NCBI RefSeq assembly: GCF_003315345.1
Contig: NZ_QNRO01000014.1
Coordinates: forward strand, 49,936-113,935
Length of the DNA stretch: 64,000 bases
From: Marinobacter pelagius
Lineage (GTDB): Bacteria > Pseudomonadota > Gammaproteobacteria > Pseudomonadales > Oleiphilaceae
Direction of reading: 5' to 3'
The notes under the pieces: model-generated
What the model was told of the DNA's origin: nothing
Seen by the model: the letters and a program-made list of their open reading frames with translations, nothing else
Database searches by the model: none
Made by a program: the position numbers and the translations under genes
Part shown: positions 1 to 8,561 of the stretch, piece by piece
How the letters are laid out: each line of letters opens with the position of its first letter
Position numbering within the stretch: the stretch's first letter is position 1

Positions 1-225
1 CACATTGATGTCCTCCGGCGCCATGTGCAGACGCATGCCACCCTTCTTGCCACGAATGGTCTCGATATAGCCTTTCTTGTTGAGCTGGTGCACCACCTTC
101 ATCAGGTGGTTCTTGGATATGTCATAGCTGTCGGCAATTTCCTGGATGGTTGCCAGACGATCACCCTGCGCCGACAGGTAAATCAGCACGCGGAGTGAAT
201 AATCCGTATAACGGGTGATGTGCAT
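1..225 (-). CDS. nsrR: NsrR-type Rrf2 family NO-sensing repressor (5' part only)
   Basis: The first 75 codons of an Rrf2-family regulator, read from an ATG at 225 leftward off the window. The visible part is the winged-helix DNA-binding domain, opening MHITRYTDYSLRVLIYLS and including the recognition region YDISKNHLMKVVHQLNKKGY and the wing RGKKGGMRL, all typical of NsrR. The cysteines that would hold the Fe-S cluster lie outside the window, so NsrR rather than another Rrf2 protein is an inference. That inference is supported by the neighbouring RIC-type gene and NsrR-like half-sites at 897-919 and 27215-27237. Known role of the family: repressor of NO-detoxification genes, released when NO attacks the [Fe-S] cluster. 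Confidence 0.68.
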   Translation of the reverse strand, partial: MHITRYTDYSLRVLIYLSAQGDRLATIQEIADSYDISKNHLMKVVHQLNKKGYIETIRGKKGGMRLHMAPEDINV

Positions 226-252
226 TCAGTGCTCCAGTTTTCAAGATTTCGT

Positions 253-672
253 TCAACAGGACGGTCGCGTCAGCAGATAGCAGGCCGTGGCAGCCAAACA
301 GACACCCACGATACCCAATACCATCAGGGAAGCTCCCATCAGCAATAACATGGCCCAGCTCAACGCCATCATGCTGCAGGCCAGAACCTTGGCACTGACC
401 GGCACCGCCCGACGGAGGCGCCAGTTATCAATAGCCGGTCCGAACCGGGGGTGAGCATCCAGCCACTGGGCAAAGGCCGGTGACCCCTTGCTGGCAAAAA
501 ACGCAGCCAACAGGACAAAGGGAGTCGTCGGCAGCAGTGGCAGAACCACCCCCACCACCGCCAGGCCTGCAGAGATATACGCCAGAATCCTAAATCCGGT
601 TTTCCCGGAAGGCTCGCCCATGACGGGGCCCCCGCTATGATTCATAACTGCATCTATTCTACCTGCATTCAA
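253..672 (-). CDS. DUF454 (YbaN-like) inner membrane protein
   Basis: A 139-residue membrane protein with the DUF454 signature: a first membrane segment ending in LPLLPTTPFVLLAAFFASKGSP, then WLDAHPRFGPAIDNW, and two more hydrophobic segments near the C-terminus. The molecular function of the family is not known. Its start overlaps the stop of the upstream 71-residue gene by four bases (ATGA), so the two are translationally coupled. Both would be transcribed from the divergent promoter region at about 885-945, which carries NsrR-like half-sites. DUF454 genes are often found near denitrification and nitrosative-stress genes. An internal ATG (residue 10) is a possible alternative start. Confidence 0.75.
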   Translation of the reverse strand: MNAGRIDAVMNHSGGPVMGEPSGKTGFRILAYISAGLAVVGVVLPLLPTTPFVLLAAFFASKGSPAFAQWLDAHPRFGPAIDNWRLRRAVPVSAKVLACSMMALSWAMLLLMGASLMVLGIVGVCLAATACYLLTRPSC

Positions 673-884
673 TGGACGGGTCTCCCCAAGCGGCTCAGGA
701 ATACCAGGCGCGCCACATAGGCGACCTTGATACCCACCGCGAACAACAGGGTGCCAACGTGAGCCAGGATCTGGATAGCCATCGGGAAATAACGGGCCAG
801 AGGATAAGCCACCAGTACCGTCAGCAGCAGTCCGAGAAATGACCAGGCCATAGCGCTGTTCGCTCTGAATAACAGCTTTTCCAT
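669..884 (-). CDS. Small two-helix membrane protein, unknown function
   Basis: A 71-residue protein with two predicted membrane helices (about residues 12-30 and 37-62) and short charged ends. I do not recognise a named family. It has a good ribosome-binding site (GGAGG at about 892-896 on the minus strand) and is coupled by ATGA overlap to the DUF454 gene. It is the first gene after a divergent promoter region with NsrR-like half-sites, so a role in the response to NO or low oxygen is a reasonable inference, but nothing in the protein itself shows it. Confidence 0.6.
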   Translation of the reverse strand: MEKLLFRANSAMAWSFLGLLLTVLVAYPLARYFPMAIQILAHVGTLLFAVGIKVAYVARLVFLSRLGRPVH

Positions 885-945
885 TTGAAACCTCCAGAAT
901 ACATCTTTAATATGTATTCTATAGACTTCTTTTAAGAAGTTTCAA
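885..945. promoter_or_regulatory. Divergent promoters with back-to-back NsrR-like half-sites
   Basis: On the plus strand TTGAAA (885-890), a 17-base spacer and TAATAT (908-913) form a near-consensus sigma70 promoter toward the RIC gene. On the minus strand TTGAAA (940-945) with a 16-base spacer and TATAGA (918-923) point to the small membrane genes. Two copies of the 11-base NsrR half-motif (known form AANATGCATTT) lie here: AAGATGTATTC on the minus strand at 897-907 and AATATGTATTC on the plus strand at 909-919, together forming a perfect 9-bp inverted repeat with 7-bp spacer (896-920). A second inverted repeat, ACTTCTT-TT-AAGAAGT, spans 925-940. Confidence 0.55.
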
Positions 946-1050
946 CCCTTGTCCCGAATGGTGATCCCACCGGGGTCCCGGAAACAGACAGAAGTTCCTG
1001 ATTTTCACCCAAAAAGATTCACCTTATTTAAATGTAAAGGGAGAAATGCC

Positions 1051-1536
1051 ATGACACCTCAAACCTGGGTTGAAGAAGCCACCGAAGAGGAACTGATCGA
1101 GCACATCCTGAACCGCTACCACGACACCCACCGGGACCAGTTACCGGAAATGATCCGTCTGGCCCAGCGCGTGGAGCGGGTTCACAGTGGCCACCCCGAT
1201 TGCCCGACCGGTCTGAGCGCCCACCTTGAGGCCATGCAGGCCGAACTGGAAAACCACATGGCCAAGGAAGAGCAGATCCTGTTCCCGATGATTGTTCGGG
1301 GCATCTCGGGCATGGCGCGCGGCCCCATTTCGGTGATGCGCTCCGAGCACGACGAGCATGCCGCCGCCCTCGCCCGGCTGGACGAGCTGACCAATCAACT
1401 GCAACTGCCGGAGGGTGCCTGCAATACCTGGCGCAGGCTCTATGAAGAAATCGGGCAGTTCCGGCAGGATCTGAAGGACCACATCGACACGGAAAACAAC
1501 GTGCTTTTTGCCCGCATCGACGGGCTGTCCGCCTAG
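1051..1536 (+). CDS. ytfE: RIC/YtfE-type di-iron Fe-S repair protein, short form
   Basis: A 161-residue hemerythrin-fold protein equivalent to the C-terminal domain of E. coli YtfE (RIC), which repairs Fe-S clusters damaged by NO and oxidants. All six di-iron ligands of YtfE can be matched: the His of RYHDTH, His and Glu of HMAKEE, His of SEHDEH, and His and Glu of HIDTEN. The N-terminal ScdA domain with its CC motif, present in full-length RIC (about 220 residues), is absent. The start at 1051 is chosen because AAAGGGAG lies 8-15 bases upstream; a longer in-frame reading from 949 begins with TTG and has no ribosome site or family similarity. NsrR-like sites lie over the promoter. Confidence 0.85.
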   Translation: MTPQTWVEEATEEELIEHILNRYHDTHRDQLPEMIRLAQRVERVHSGHPDCPTGLSAHLEAMQAELENHMAKEEQILFPMIVRGISGMARGPISVMRSEHDEHAAALARLDELTNQLQLPEGACNTWRRLYEEIGQFRQDLKDHIDTENNVLFARIDGLSA

Positions 1537-1630
1537 GCTTACCTCCCGAGGGGTATCGGAATAGTTGATCCAATCTGCAATACTTGGTCTATACTCAGAT
1601 CAAAAAACAAGCGGTAACAGGATCAACCCG

Positions 1631-2623
1631 ATGCCCCAGAGCAAACTGACAGACCGTTTTGGCCGCACCGTCAACTACGTGCGCCTGTCCGTCACTGACC
1701 GGTGTGACTTCCGCTGTGTCTACTGCATGGCCGAGGACATGACGTTCCTCCCACGCCAGCAGGTACTGACCCTGGAAGAAATCGCCCGCGTAGCGCGCAA
1801 CTTTGTTTCGCTGGGGACTGAAAAAATCCGCCTCACCGGCGGCGAACCCATGGTTCGCAAGGATATTCTGGAGCTGGTGAAGGAAATCGGCACCTACGGC
1901 CTCCGGGACTTTGCCATGACCACCAATGGCAGCCAGCTGACCACCATGGCCGAGCCCCTTCGCAAGGCCGGCATGCACCGGCTGAATATCAGCCTCGATT
2001 CCCTCGATGCCGAAAAATTCCAAAACATCACGCGCACCGGCAAGCTCAGCCAGGTTCTGGACGGCATTGATGCCGCGCGCGAAGCCGGGTTCCGGGGCAT
2101 CAAGCTCAACACCGTGGTGATGAAAGGCCGCAATGACGAAGAGATTCCGGAACTGATCGAATTTGCTCGCAAGAAGCAGGTGGATATCAGTTTCATCGAG
2201 GAAATGCCCCTGGGCGAAATTTCCGAGCACGACCGGGGTCTCGCCCTGTGTACCAGCGAAGAAGTCCGGGACATTATCCGGAATACCCACGAACTGGTCC
2301 CCGCCACCGAGGATTCCGGTGGTCCGGCCCGTTACTACCGGATGCCGGACAGCCCGATCAAGGTCGGGTTCATCTCCCCGCATTCCCACAACTTCTGCTC
2401 CACCTGCAACCGGGTTCGGGTGACCGTTGAAGGCCGGCTGTTGCTGTGCCTGGGCAATGAGCACTCGGTGGATCTGCGTCGCGTGCTGCGGGGTAACCCG
2501 GTGACCGACGACAAGCTGCGCGAGACCATCATCAATGCCATGGATCTGAAGCCGGAGCGTCACCACTTCTCGAGTAATGGGGATGTGCAAATTCTTCGGT
2601 TTATGAACATGACCGGCGGCTGA
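1631..2623 (+). CDS. moaA: GTP 3',8-cyclase MoaA (molybdopterin synthesis)
   Basis: A 330-residue radical SAM enzyme catalysing the first step of molybdenum cofactor synthesis, conversion of GTP to 3',8-cyclo-GTP. The N-terminal CDFRCVYC motif binds the SAM cluster and the C-terminal CSTCNR ... LLCLG cysteines hold the second [4Fe-4S] cluster; the chain ends in the conserved GG. The start at 1631 ([12 protein letters not shown]) fits the family; the upstream in-frame extension from 1565 does not. Nitrate reductase NarG needs the product, and a moaA copy near nar genes is also known in Pseudomonas aeruginosa. It is convergent with nosL, with two 30-bp palindromes between. Confidence 0.93.
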   Translation: MPQSKLTDRFGRTVNYVRLSVTDRCDFRCVYCMAEDMTFLPRQQVLTLEEIARVARNFVSLGTEKIRLTGGEPMVRKDILELVKEIGTYGLRDFAMTTNGSQLTTMAEPLRKAGMHRLNISLDSLDAEKFQNITRTGKLSQVLDGIDAAREAGFRGIKLNTVVMKGRNDEEIPELIEFARKKQVDISFIEEMPLGEISEHDRGLALCTSEEVRDIIRNTHELVPATEDSGGPARYYRMPDSPIKVGFISPHSHNFCSTCNRVRVTVEGRLLLCLGNEHSVDLRRVLRGNPVTDDKLRETIINAMDLKPERHHFSSNGDVQILRFMNMTGG

Positions 2624-2640
2624 GCCGTCGACATAAAGAA

Positions 2641-2670
2641 GGGGTCAGATGAAGGCTTTCATCAGACCCC
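2641..2670. repeat. 30-bp palindromic repeat, copy 1
   Basis: Imperfect palindrome beginning GGGGTCAGATGAAGG and ending TTTCATCAGACCCC, just after moaA. First of ten copies in this window; see the finding on the family. Confidence 0.85.
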
Positions 2671-2717
2671 GGGTTCGCGGCAAATTCTGACTGGTAATAC
2701 ATGCCCCAGGGTACGAC

Positions 2718-2747
2718 GGGGTCAGATGAAAGCTTTCATCTGACCCC
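2718..2747. repeat. 30-bp palindromic repeat, copy 2 (possible terminator)
   Basis: Perfect palindrome: GGGGTCAGATGAAAG followed by its exact reverse complement. It lies between the convergent moaA and nosL genes and is followed on the plus strand by ATTTTCG, so it could act as a rho-independent terminator for moaA. Confidence 0.85.
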
Positions 2748-2755
2748 ATTTTCGT

Positions 2756-3331
2756 TCACATGGCGTGCTCTGACGTTTCTGACTCCATTTCGCCCATCTC
2801 ATCCATTCCACTCATTTCCCCCATCGGCATCCCTGTGTTCAGATGCTCCATGGTGATCTCGCTGTATTTCAGAACTTCCCCACCGTGCTCCATCATGAAG
2901 CCATGGGCGGCATCATCGGTGGAGAATGAGGCAAGTGTGGGCCCCATGGCACCGGTGCGGTCTGAGCCAACCACGAAGAACGCATCCCGGGCATCGATCA
3001 GGGCGGCGTCGTCCGGGCTTTCCCACTCGGTCTGGGCCATGTCGTGGACATAGAGGGTGTGATCGCGATTCACATTCTCCGGCTGCAGCATCCAGGCGAA
3101 CATATCCTTGGTAGAGCAGAACTTGCGGACGTGCTGGTCCTTCTCGCTGATGGCCTCACCCTTGGGGCCCGGGAAGTTGCCGATCACCATGCCGCAGACA
3201 TGGCATTCATCGCCGCTTTCGAAGTGCACCGGGTCGGGTTTGGCCGTGGTCTGTTCCTCATTGCCTGAACAGGCAGTGAGGGTTATGGCGGCCAGAGCGG
3301 CGAGGAGCCAGTTCAGTTTGGTTCGGTTCAT
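2756..3331 (-). CDS. nosL: NosL, copper chaperone lipoprotein for N2O reductase
   Basis: A 191-residue lipoprotein: signal peptide with lipobox LTACS, then the NosL core with the Cu(I)-binding motif CHVCGMVI and a Met-rich tail (NTGMPMGEMSGMDEMGEM) ending in HAM. NosL is known to deliver Cu(I) to NosZ on the periplasmic side. The ATG at 3331 is preferred over a TTG at 3340 because GGAG lies nine bases upstream. It is the last gene of nosZDFYL, 15 bases after nosY. The unusually Met-rich C-terminus could add copper sites, which is an inference. Confidence 0.92.
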   Translation of the reverse strand: MNRTKLNWLLAALAAITLTACSGNEEQTTAKPDPVHFESGDECHVCGMVIGNFPGPKGEAISEKDQHVRKFCSTKDMFAWMLQPENVNRDHTLYVHDMAQTEWESPDDAALIDARDAFFVVGSDRTGAMGPTLASFSTDDAAHGFMMEHGGEVLKYSEITMEHLNTGMPMGEMSGMDEMGEMESETSEHAM

Positions 3332-3346
3332 CAATGACAACTCCGT

Positions 3347-4177
3347 TCAGATACGACGATTTCGGAAAAGTAACAGGGCAGCCGCCAACGGGATGGCAAA
3401 CCACAGCACCAGGCCAATCCAGAGACCGGCGGCACCGATGGGCAAATCGGTTCCAAGGCTCAGAACGCCGCTGAGCTGGCTTGTGTCTCCGAAGGCAACG
3501 ATGTTCAGCAGACGATAGATGTCGGTCGGGTTGAGCATCAGCAACCAGGGCAACAACTCGGCGCTGAACTTGCCCTCGCTGGCGACGAGCGTGCCCAGCA
3601 GCATCAGATCGAAAATCAGCACAAAGAAGAACCAGATCGCCAGGGCCAGGCCGGCGGCAATCGGTTTCTCGCTGACGCGGACACTGATCACATAGGCCAG
3701 CGCGATGAAGCCCCAACCAAGCAATACGGTGGAGGCGATAAAGCGGAACATTGCGATGGCCAGGTTGGTGATCGCGACATCCTCCACCAACAGCGCAATG
3801 GCGATTCCAGCCACACCGAAACCGATCAGCGTTGCCAGGGCCAGGGTCAGGCCATGGCCGAGAAACTTGCCAAGCAGCAATTGGCTGCGACTGAGCGGGT
3901 AGGTCATCAGCAACAACAGGGTGCCGCCCTCCTCTTCCCCGACGATCGCGTCGTAGGCCAGCAACAGCGCGATCAGGGGAATCAGGAAGATCCCCAGACT
4001 GGCCAGGCTGGCGATGGTGGCCGGCGTGGACGCGTAACCGACCTGGCCGGAAGCGGCAGCGCCGAACCAGGCAATCCCCAGGGCCAGGGTGGCAAACACC
4101 AGGGAAATGGCCATCAGCCAGCGGTTGCGCAGGCTGTCACTCAGCTCCTTACGGGCAATGGTCCAGATACTGTTCAT
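3347..4177 (-). CDS. nosY: NosY, ABC permease for NosZ copper-site maturation
   Basis: A 276-residue integral membrane protein with about six hydrophobic segments. It opens MNSIWTIARKELSDSLRNRW, the amphipathic start typical of NosY, and has the cytosolic stretch YDAIVGEEEGGTLLLLMTYP found in ABC-2 permeases. With NosF and NosD it forms the transporter complex needed for CuZ assembly in NosZ. Its start overlaps nosF by four bases (ATGA). Length is normal for the family. Confidence 0.92.
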   Translation of the reverse strand: MNSIWTIARKELSDSLRNRWLMAISLVFATLALGIAWFGAAASGQVGYASTPATIASLASLGIFLIPLIALLLAYDAIVGEEEGGTLLLLMTYPLSRSQLLLGKFLGHGLTLALATLIGFGVAGIAIALLVEDVAITNLAIAMFRFIASTVLLGWGFIALAYVISVRVSEKPIAAGLALAIWFFFVLIFDLMLLGTLVASEGKFSAELLPWLLMLNPTDIYRLLNIVAFGDTSQLSGVLSLGTDLPIGAAGLWIGLVLWFAIPLAAALLLFRNRRI

Positions 4178-5106
4178 CGGCTTCCTCCCCGGTGGGCCAG
4201 GCCACCCGAACCGATGAAGTGCACATAGATATCCTCAAGGCTGGGCTGATGGATGCTGACATCCGCCACCTCACCCGATGCCATAACTGTTTGCAGCAAG
4301 GCCATTTTCTCCCTCGGTTGCACATCCACACGCAGCCGCCCGTTACCGGTCTTGATCATCAGGCCGCTGGCAGTTGCAGCGCTGTCGATCACCTTTTCGA
4401 GCGCGGTGATACTGTGGGCAGGATCCAGTGACAGGGTCACCGGCATGTTCGCCTGCCGTCTCAATGCCGCCAGATCCCCGGCAGCCTTGAGGGAGCCTTC
4501 GGTGAGAATGGCCGCGCGGTCGATGTATGGCTCAACTCCGGGCAGAACATGGGAGCAAAGGACAATGCCTGTGCCCTCGTCCCGCAGATCCCGCAGCAGC
4601 CGGTAGAGATCCGCCGTCGCCACCGGGTCCAGCCCCACGGTCGGTTCATCCAGCATCAGCAGCTTCGGCTTGCCCAGTAGCGCCTGGGCCAGCCCCAGGC
4701 GCTGGCGCATACCCTTCGAATAGGTCTTGGTACGGGCATCCATGGCATCGCCCAGCCCCACCTGCTCCAGCAGCTCTGGCACCTGGCGCAGGGAAGCGCC
4801 TTTGAGCCGGGCAAAGTGACTCAGGATCTCCCGACCGGTCAGCTGCGGGTAGAACATCACATTCTCCGGCAGGTACCCGATGTGCTGGGTCACCTGCGGA
4901 TCGCCGGCGTGGCCGCCAAGTACTGAAACCGTACCCTGGGTCGGCTGCATCAGGCCCAGAATCAGTTTGATCGAGGTAGTCTTGCCCGCCCCGTTATGGC
5001 CGAACAACCCCAGGATCTCGCCCGGCTCCAGACGCAAGTCGATACCATGCAGTACCAGGCTCTTGTCGTACCGGTAACTCACATTCTCAAGACGAAAACA
5101 GCTCAT
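4174..5106 (-). CDS. nosF: NosF, ABC ATPase for NosZ maturation
   Basis: A 310-residue cytoplasmic ATPase. Walker A is GHNGAGKTTS (about residues 36-45), the signature is YSKGMRQRLGLAQALLGKP, and Walker B is LLMLDEPTVGLDP, with the switch His in VLCSHV. It energises the NosDFY complex that matures the copper site of N2O reductase. It abuts nosD (stop at 5106) and overlaps nosY by four bases, so the nosDFY genes are translated as a coupled unit. Confidence 0.93.
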   Translation of the reverse strand: MSCFRLENVSYRYDKSLVLHGIDLRLEPGEILGLFGHNGAGKTTSIKLILGLMQPTQGTVSVLGGHAGDPQVTQHIGYLPENVMFYPQLTGREILSHFARLKGASLRQVPELLEQVGLGDAMDARTKTYSKGMRQRLGLAQALLGKPKLLMLDEPTVGLDPVATADLYRLLRDLRDEGTGIVLCSHVLPGVEPYIDRAAILTEGSLKAAGDLAALRRQANMPVTLSLDPAHSITALEKVIDSAATASGLMIKTGNGRLRVDVQPREKMALLQTVMASGEVADVSIHQPSLEDIYVHFIGSGGLAHRGGSR

Positions 5107-6371
5107 CAGCTCTCCGGTTGAAGATCAGCGGGAAGTCGCATCAGTGGATGGGAATCGGCAACCCCGGCGGCTTTGACCACCGGAAACGCATCCTGCACCC
5201 AGCGCAGAGTATCCACCGCCGGGCTGAACATCAGAATCTTCGCCTCCGGATACTTCCACAGCAGCCGGTCCACATTGTCATTGGGCTCATAGGGCACATC
5301 CCCGATCCCATCCTGGTTACGGTCCCAGCCCAGGTAATCACTCCAGTAATTACCCTTGCCATCCCTCGACCACTCCTGGGTGCGAGTGGCCACGTACTTC
5401 ACCTGGCGCTGGTTATTCACGAAAGCATTCCCGAACACCTTGTTATCCTCAGAGCCGGCAGTCAGATGAATTCCGATGTTGCTGTCGGCAAACAGATTGC
5501 CCTCAAAGGTGTTGTAAAGGGAGTTATAGATAAACACCGCCTTACCCTCGGCTCCGTCAATCGCCACACCACCCGTCCGCCCCTGGGATACCCCGGTAAC
5601 CACATTCCCCCGCAGCTCCGACTGGGTAATGAAATTCATCAGAATCCCATAGTTCTCGTCATTCACCGACCGGTTGTTGAGCACCGTCAGCCGCTTGCTC
5701 TGCATCAGCGCATACCCGGTCCGGGTATTGCGGGTGACGTTGTTCTCCAGCAGATTGTCCATCGAGTACATGTAATGGATGCCGTAACGCAGATCCGACA
5801 TTTCATTGCCCCGGATCGTATTGTTATTCGCCGTCTCGATATAAATCGCATCCCGCGTCTGACGAATGTCATTGTCCTCAATCAGAGCCCCGGTGGTATT
5901 GAATAGATGAATTCCATTACCCCGGTCATTCGGACGCATACTGGCATCGCCGCGAATGGTATTCTCGCGGACCGTCACATCCGGCGTCGCATCCAGCCAG
6001 ACCCCGAACGCCGGCCCCTGCAACCGATTGTTCTCGATAACCGTGCCCCGCGCCTCCCGGGCCACAAAAATCCCTGCGTCCAGCTCGTTCAGATTGCTAC
6101 CCCAGTTGCGCACCGAACATCCGGAAAACGTCACCTCCTCGGCAACGATATCCACAGCATTGCCCTGCCCGCCGCCATCAATAACGGTGTCAGGATGACA
6201 GGACACAGTCACGCCAGGCACCCGGATAGCCAGAGGCGAAACTTGCTCGGGGGGAAGCTCGAAAGACGCGCCCGGTTCAAGGGCATCAAGCTGTTCTTGC
6301 AGGCCCGCGTTCGCGGTCAGCGATAACAGGGCGACTGACAGGGCCACCCCATAACGCACAAATGGATACAT
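5106..6371 (-). CDS. nosD: NosD, periplasmic copper-maturation factor of N2O reductase
   Basis: A 420-residue secreted protein with signal peptide (MYPFVRYGVALSVALLSLTANA) and a right-handed parallel beta-helix built of short repeats such as VTVRENTIRG, ALIEDNDIRQ and NTIRGNEMSDL. The C-terminus has the GNYWSDYLGWDRNQDGIGDVPY element conserved in NosD. It acts with NosF and NosY and passes copper from NosL to NosZ. The start at 6371 (GAGAGA ribosome site) is preferred. An in-frame upstream ORF adds 36 residues, but these are translated from the hairpin repeat at 6421-6537. Confidence 0.92.
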   Translation of the reverse strand: MYPFVRYGVALSVALLSLTANAGLQEQLDALEPGASFELPPEQVSPLAIRVPGVTVSCHPDTVIDGGGQGNAVDIVAEEVTFSGCSVRNWGSNLNELDAGIFVAREARGTVIENNRLQGPAFGVWLDATPDVTVRENTIRGDASMRPNDRGNGIHLFNTTGALIEDNDIRQTRDAIYIETANNNTIRGNEMSDLRYGIHYMYSMDNLLENNVTRNTRTGYALMQSKRLTVLNNRSVNDENYGILMNFITQSELRGNVVTGVSQGRTGGVAIDGAEGKAVFIYNSLYNTFEGNLFADSNIGIHLTAGSEDNKVFGNAFVNNQRQVKYVATRTQEWSRDGKGNYWSDYLGWDRNQDGIGDVPYEPNDNVDRLLWKYPEAKILMFSPAVDTLRWVQDAFPVVKAAGVADSHPLMRLPADLQPES

Positions 6372-6420
6372 CAAATTCTCTCGAAAAATGGTGTGCTCTC
6401 GGGCAGGCGCCCAAAGTGTG

Positions 6421-6537
6421 GCAATCCGAGAGGAGACTGCTTTCCAAAACTGTGCGGAGCCAAGGATGGCGGAGCTCAAGCGTCACAGGGACGTGCCGAA
6501 GGAGCGTGTTTTGGAAAGCAGTCTCCTCTTGGATTGC
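6421..6537. repeat. Hairpin element with 57-bp core, copy A
   Basis: Arms of 30 bp at 6421-6450 and 6508-6537 are reverse complements with one mismatch and enclose an asymmetric 57-bp core (6451-6507, starting TGTGCGGAGCCAAGG). The core recurs with a single difference, on the opposite strand, at 12697-12753. The inner 11 bases of the arm (CTTTCCAAAAC) are shared by both copies; the outer arm (GCAATCCGAGAGGAGACTG) is not. It lies in the nosZ-nosD intergenic region and would fold into a strong stem in the nos transcript. Confidence 0.85.
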
Positions 6538-6559
6538 TCCTCCCAACCTCAGGGGAGGA

Positions 6560-6586
6560 GCCGGGACTCCACGAGAGAGTCCCGGC
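6560..6586 (-). terminator. Stem-loop just after nosZ
   Basis: A perfect 9-bp stem (GCCGGGACT / AGTCCCGGC) with a 9-base loop, 10 bases past the nosZ stop on the minus strand. No T-run follows, so it is more likely an mRNA-stabilising or attenuating hairpin between the highly expressed nosZ and nosDFYL than a full terminator. Confidence 0.5.
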
Positions 6587-6596
6587 AAAGAGAAGA

Positions 6597-8495
6597 TCAG
6601 GCCTTCTCAACAATCATGCGGCCCCGCATTTCCATATGCAGCGCATGACAGAACCAGTTGCAGTAATACCAGTGAACGCCCGGCTTGTCTGCCACAAAGG
6701 TCACCGAAGACGTCTGCTGCGGACTGATCTCCATGCTCACACCATGGTTCACCATACAGAAACCATGAGTCACATCCTCGATGGTGTCCTGGTTAGAAAC
6801 ATAAACCGTGACCTCATCGCCCTCCTTGACCTTGAACTCAGTCATCCCGTACTGCGGCGCAACCGAGGTCATGTAAACACGCACCTTGTTGCCGTCACGG
6901 ATCACCTTGTTATCGGCCTCCAGGGTCACACCATCCTTCTTCGCCTGTTCAACCGCAGAGGCAAAGTAAGGATCGTCACGATCGTAAATCTTCTTGGTCT
7001 TGATCTGGTCACGACGCACCAGGATGCAGTCATGGGGCTCCGCAAAGGTCGGGCCATCGTGCACCAGCTTCATTTCCTCGCCGGAAATATCGATCAGCTG
7101 ATCGTTCTCCGGGTGCAACGGGCCGCACGGCAGGAAGCGGTCTTTCGAGAACTTCGACAACACCACCAGCCACTTGCCATCGGCGTCCCGGGACTCGGTC
7201 AGGGAGGCGTGGTTGTGGCCCGGCTGATAGTGAACATCCAGCTTCTGGCGGATGTAGTTCACCTTTTCGCCGTTGTAGTGCTTGATGGCGTCAGCAATGT
7301 TCCACTTACACACCTGGCTGTCGATGAACAGCGTGGTGTAAGCATTGCCCCGGCCGTCATAGGTGGTGTGCAGAGGTCCGAGACCCAGTTCCGGCTCCGC
7401 CACAACCACGTCACGCTCGTCCTTCAGCTTGCCGTCAAACAGATCGTCCAGCTTGTCGATAGCGATCACGGTACAGGTCGGGGACAGTTTGCCGTTGGCG
7501 ATGAAATACTTGCCATCGGGCGAGGTGTTCAGGCCGTGCGGGTTCTTCGGAACCGGGATGTAACGGGTCAGTTCCGAACCATGGCGGCCATCGACCACCG
7601 GCACCTTGGAATCACCCAGGGTCTCGAAGTTACCGTCCTTGACCGCCTGCTCGATACGCTCAATGTTGAACACCACGGCCCAGTCGCGGTCGTTGCGCAT
7701 GGTACCGGCCAGGTCCAGGGCCTTCTCGGAGTTGTAGCAGGTGGAACAGGCGTATTTACCGGTGTAGTCGGCATCGGTGTTATCCAGGTTACCGTCCACA
7801 ATCACCTGGAAAGCCACCTTCATTGTGTCCGCGTCTACCGCATTGAACATGGTGAAGCTGCTTTCAAGACTGGTATCGCTGCCATCGTTCGGATGGGGAA
7901 TCACATACTCGGCGTTGCAGAAAACATACTTGGTCCGGGGGACCTTCTGCAGACGCAAACCATGAATCGCCTGAACGTTGGGAATGGTGGTGATCTTGTC
8001 ACACTTCATGATGTCCAGACGGATCCGGGCAACCCGGGTGTTGGCCTTGTCGTTGATGAACAGATATTTGCCATCGTAGCGGCCATCCGTCATGGAAATG
8101 TGCGGGTGGTGAGCATCACCGTTGGAGAAGCGGCTGCTTTCCCCGAGCACTTCTTTACTCTCGTTGGTGATGCCCCAACCGGTGGCGGAATCCACGTTGA
8201 AAACCGGAATCCGCATCAGCTCGCGCATGGAGGGAACCCCAAGTACACGCACTTCACCGGAGTGGCCGCCACTCCAGAAACCGTAATACTCGTCCAGCTC
8301 GCCGGGGTGCACCACAAATTTGTTGCGGGCTTCCTCCGCCGCGGCCGCGAACGACTCCCTGGACATCACGGCCGTACCGAGACCGGTTGCACCGGCCACG
8401 CCGGCCAATGCCGCAGCGCCCATGAACCGGCGGCGGCTCTGGCCGCTTTCCGGAAGCTCTGGCGTATCCTTGCTCAGATCATCTCTTTTCTTCAT
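6597..8495 (-). CDS. nosZ: NosZ, nitrous oxide reductase, clade I (Tat-exported)
   Basis: A 632-residue periplasmic enzyme reducing N2O to N2. The N-terminus carries a Tat signal ([13 protein letters not shown]), typical of clade I. The seven-bladed propeller holds the CuZ histidines, visible in [35 protein letters not shown] and AEPHD. The C-terminal cupredoxin domain has the CuA motif with C612, W614, C616, H620 and M623, preceded by VTHGF. The ATG at 8495 (GGAG nine bases upstream) is preferred to a TTG three codons earlier. It follows nosR in the same direction. Confidence 0.97.
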   Translation of the reverse strand: MKKRDDLSKDTPELPESGQSRRRFMGAAALAGVAGATGLGTAVMSRESFAAAAEEARNKFVVHPGELDEYYGFWSGGHSGEVRVLGVPSMRELMRIPVFNVDSATGWGITNESKEVLGESSRFSNGDAHHPHISMTDGRYDGKYLFINDKANTRVARIRLDIMKCDKITTIPNVQAIHGLRLQKVPRTKYVFCNAEYVIPHPNDGSDTSLESSFTMFNAVDADTMKVAFQVIVDGNLDNTDADYTGKYACSTCYNSEKALDLAGTMRNDRDWAVVFNIERIEQAVKDGNFETLGDSKVPVVDGRHGSELTRYIPVPKNPHGLNTSPDGKYFIANGKLSPTCTVIAIDKLDDLFDGKLKDERDVVVAEPELGLGPLHTTYDGRGNAYTTLFIDSQVCKWNIADAIKHYNGEKVNYIRQKLDVHYQPGHNHASLTESRDADGKWLVVLSKFSKDRFLPCGPLHPENDQLIDISGEEMKLVHDGPTFAEPHDCILVRRDQIKTKKIYDRDDPYFASAVEQAKKDGVTLEADNKVIRDGNKVRVYMTSVAPQYGMTEFKVKEGDEVTVYVSNQDTIEDVTHGFCMVNHGVSMEISPQQTSSVTFVADKPGVHWYYCNWFCHALHMEMRGRMIVEKA

Positions 8496-8561
8496 AACAT
8501 CCAACTCCGTTATTGGTAATGGCGGTTTTTGCTTCTCATGCTTTCTTTTTTTTGGGACTGC

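Noticed and set aside
949..1050. 34-residue N-terminal extension of the RIC protein from a TTG
   Set aside because: No ribosome site, no similarity to the ScdA domain, and a strong site sits before the ATG at 1051.
1537..1630. FNR box upstream of moaA
   Set aside because: TTGATC and AGATCAA are present but too far apart to form one site.
6421..6537. Integron attC site
   Set aside because: The stem ends lack the RYYYAAC/GTTRRRY core sites, there is no integrase, and the 57-bp core is nearly identical between copies, unlike attC sites.
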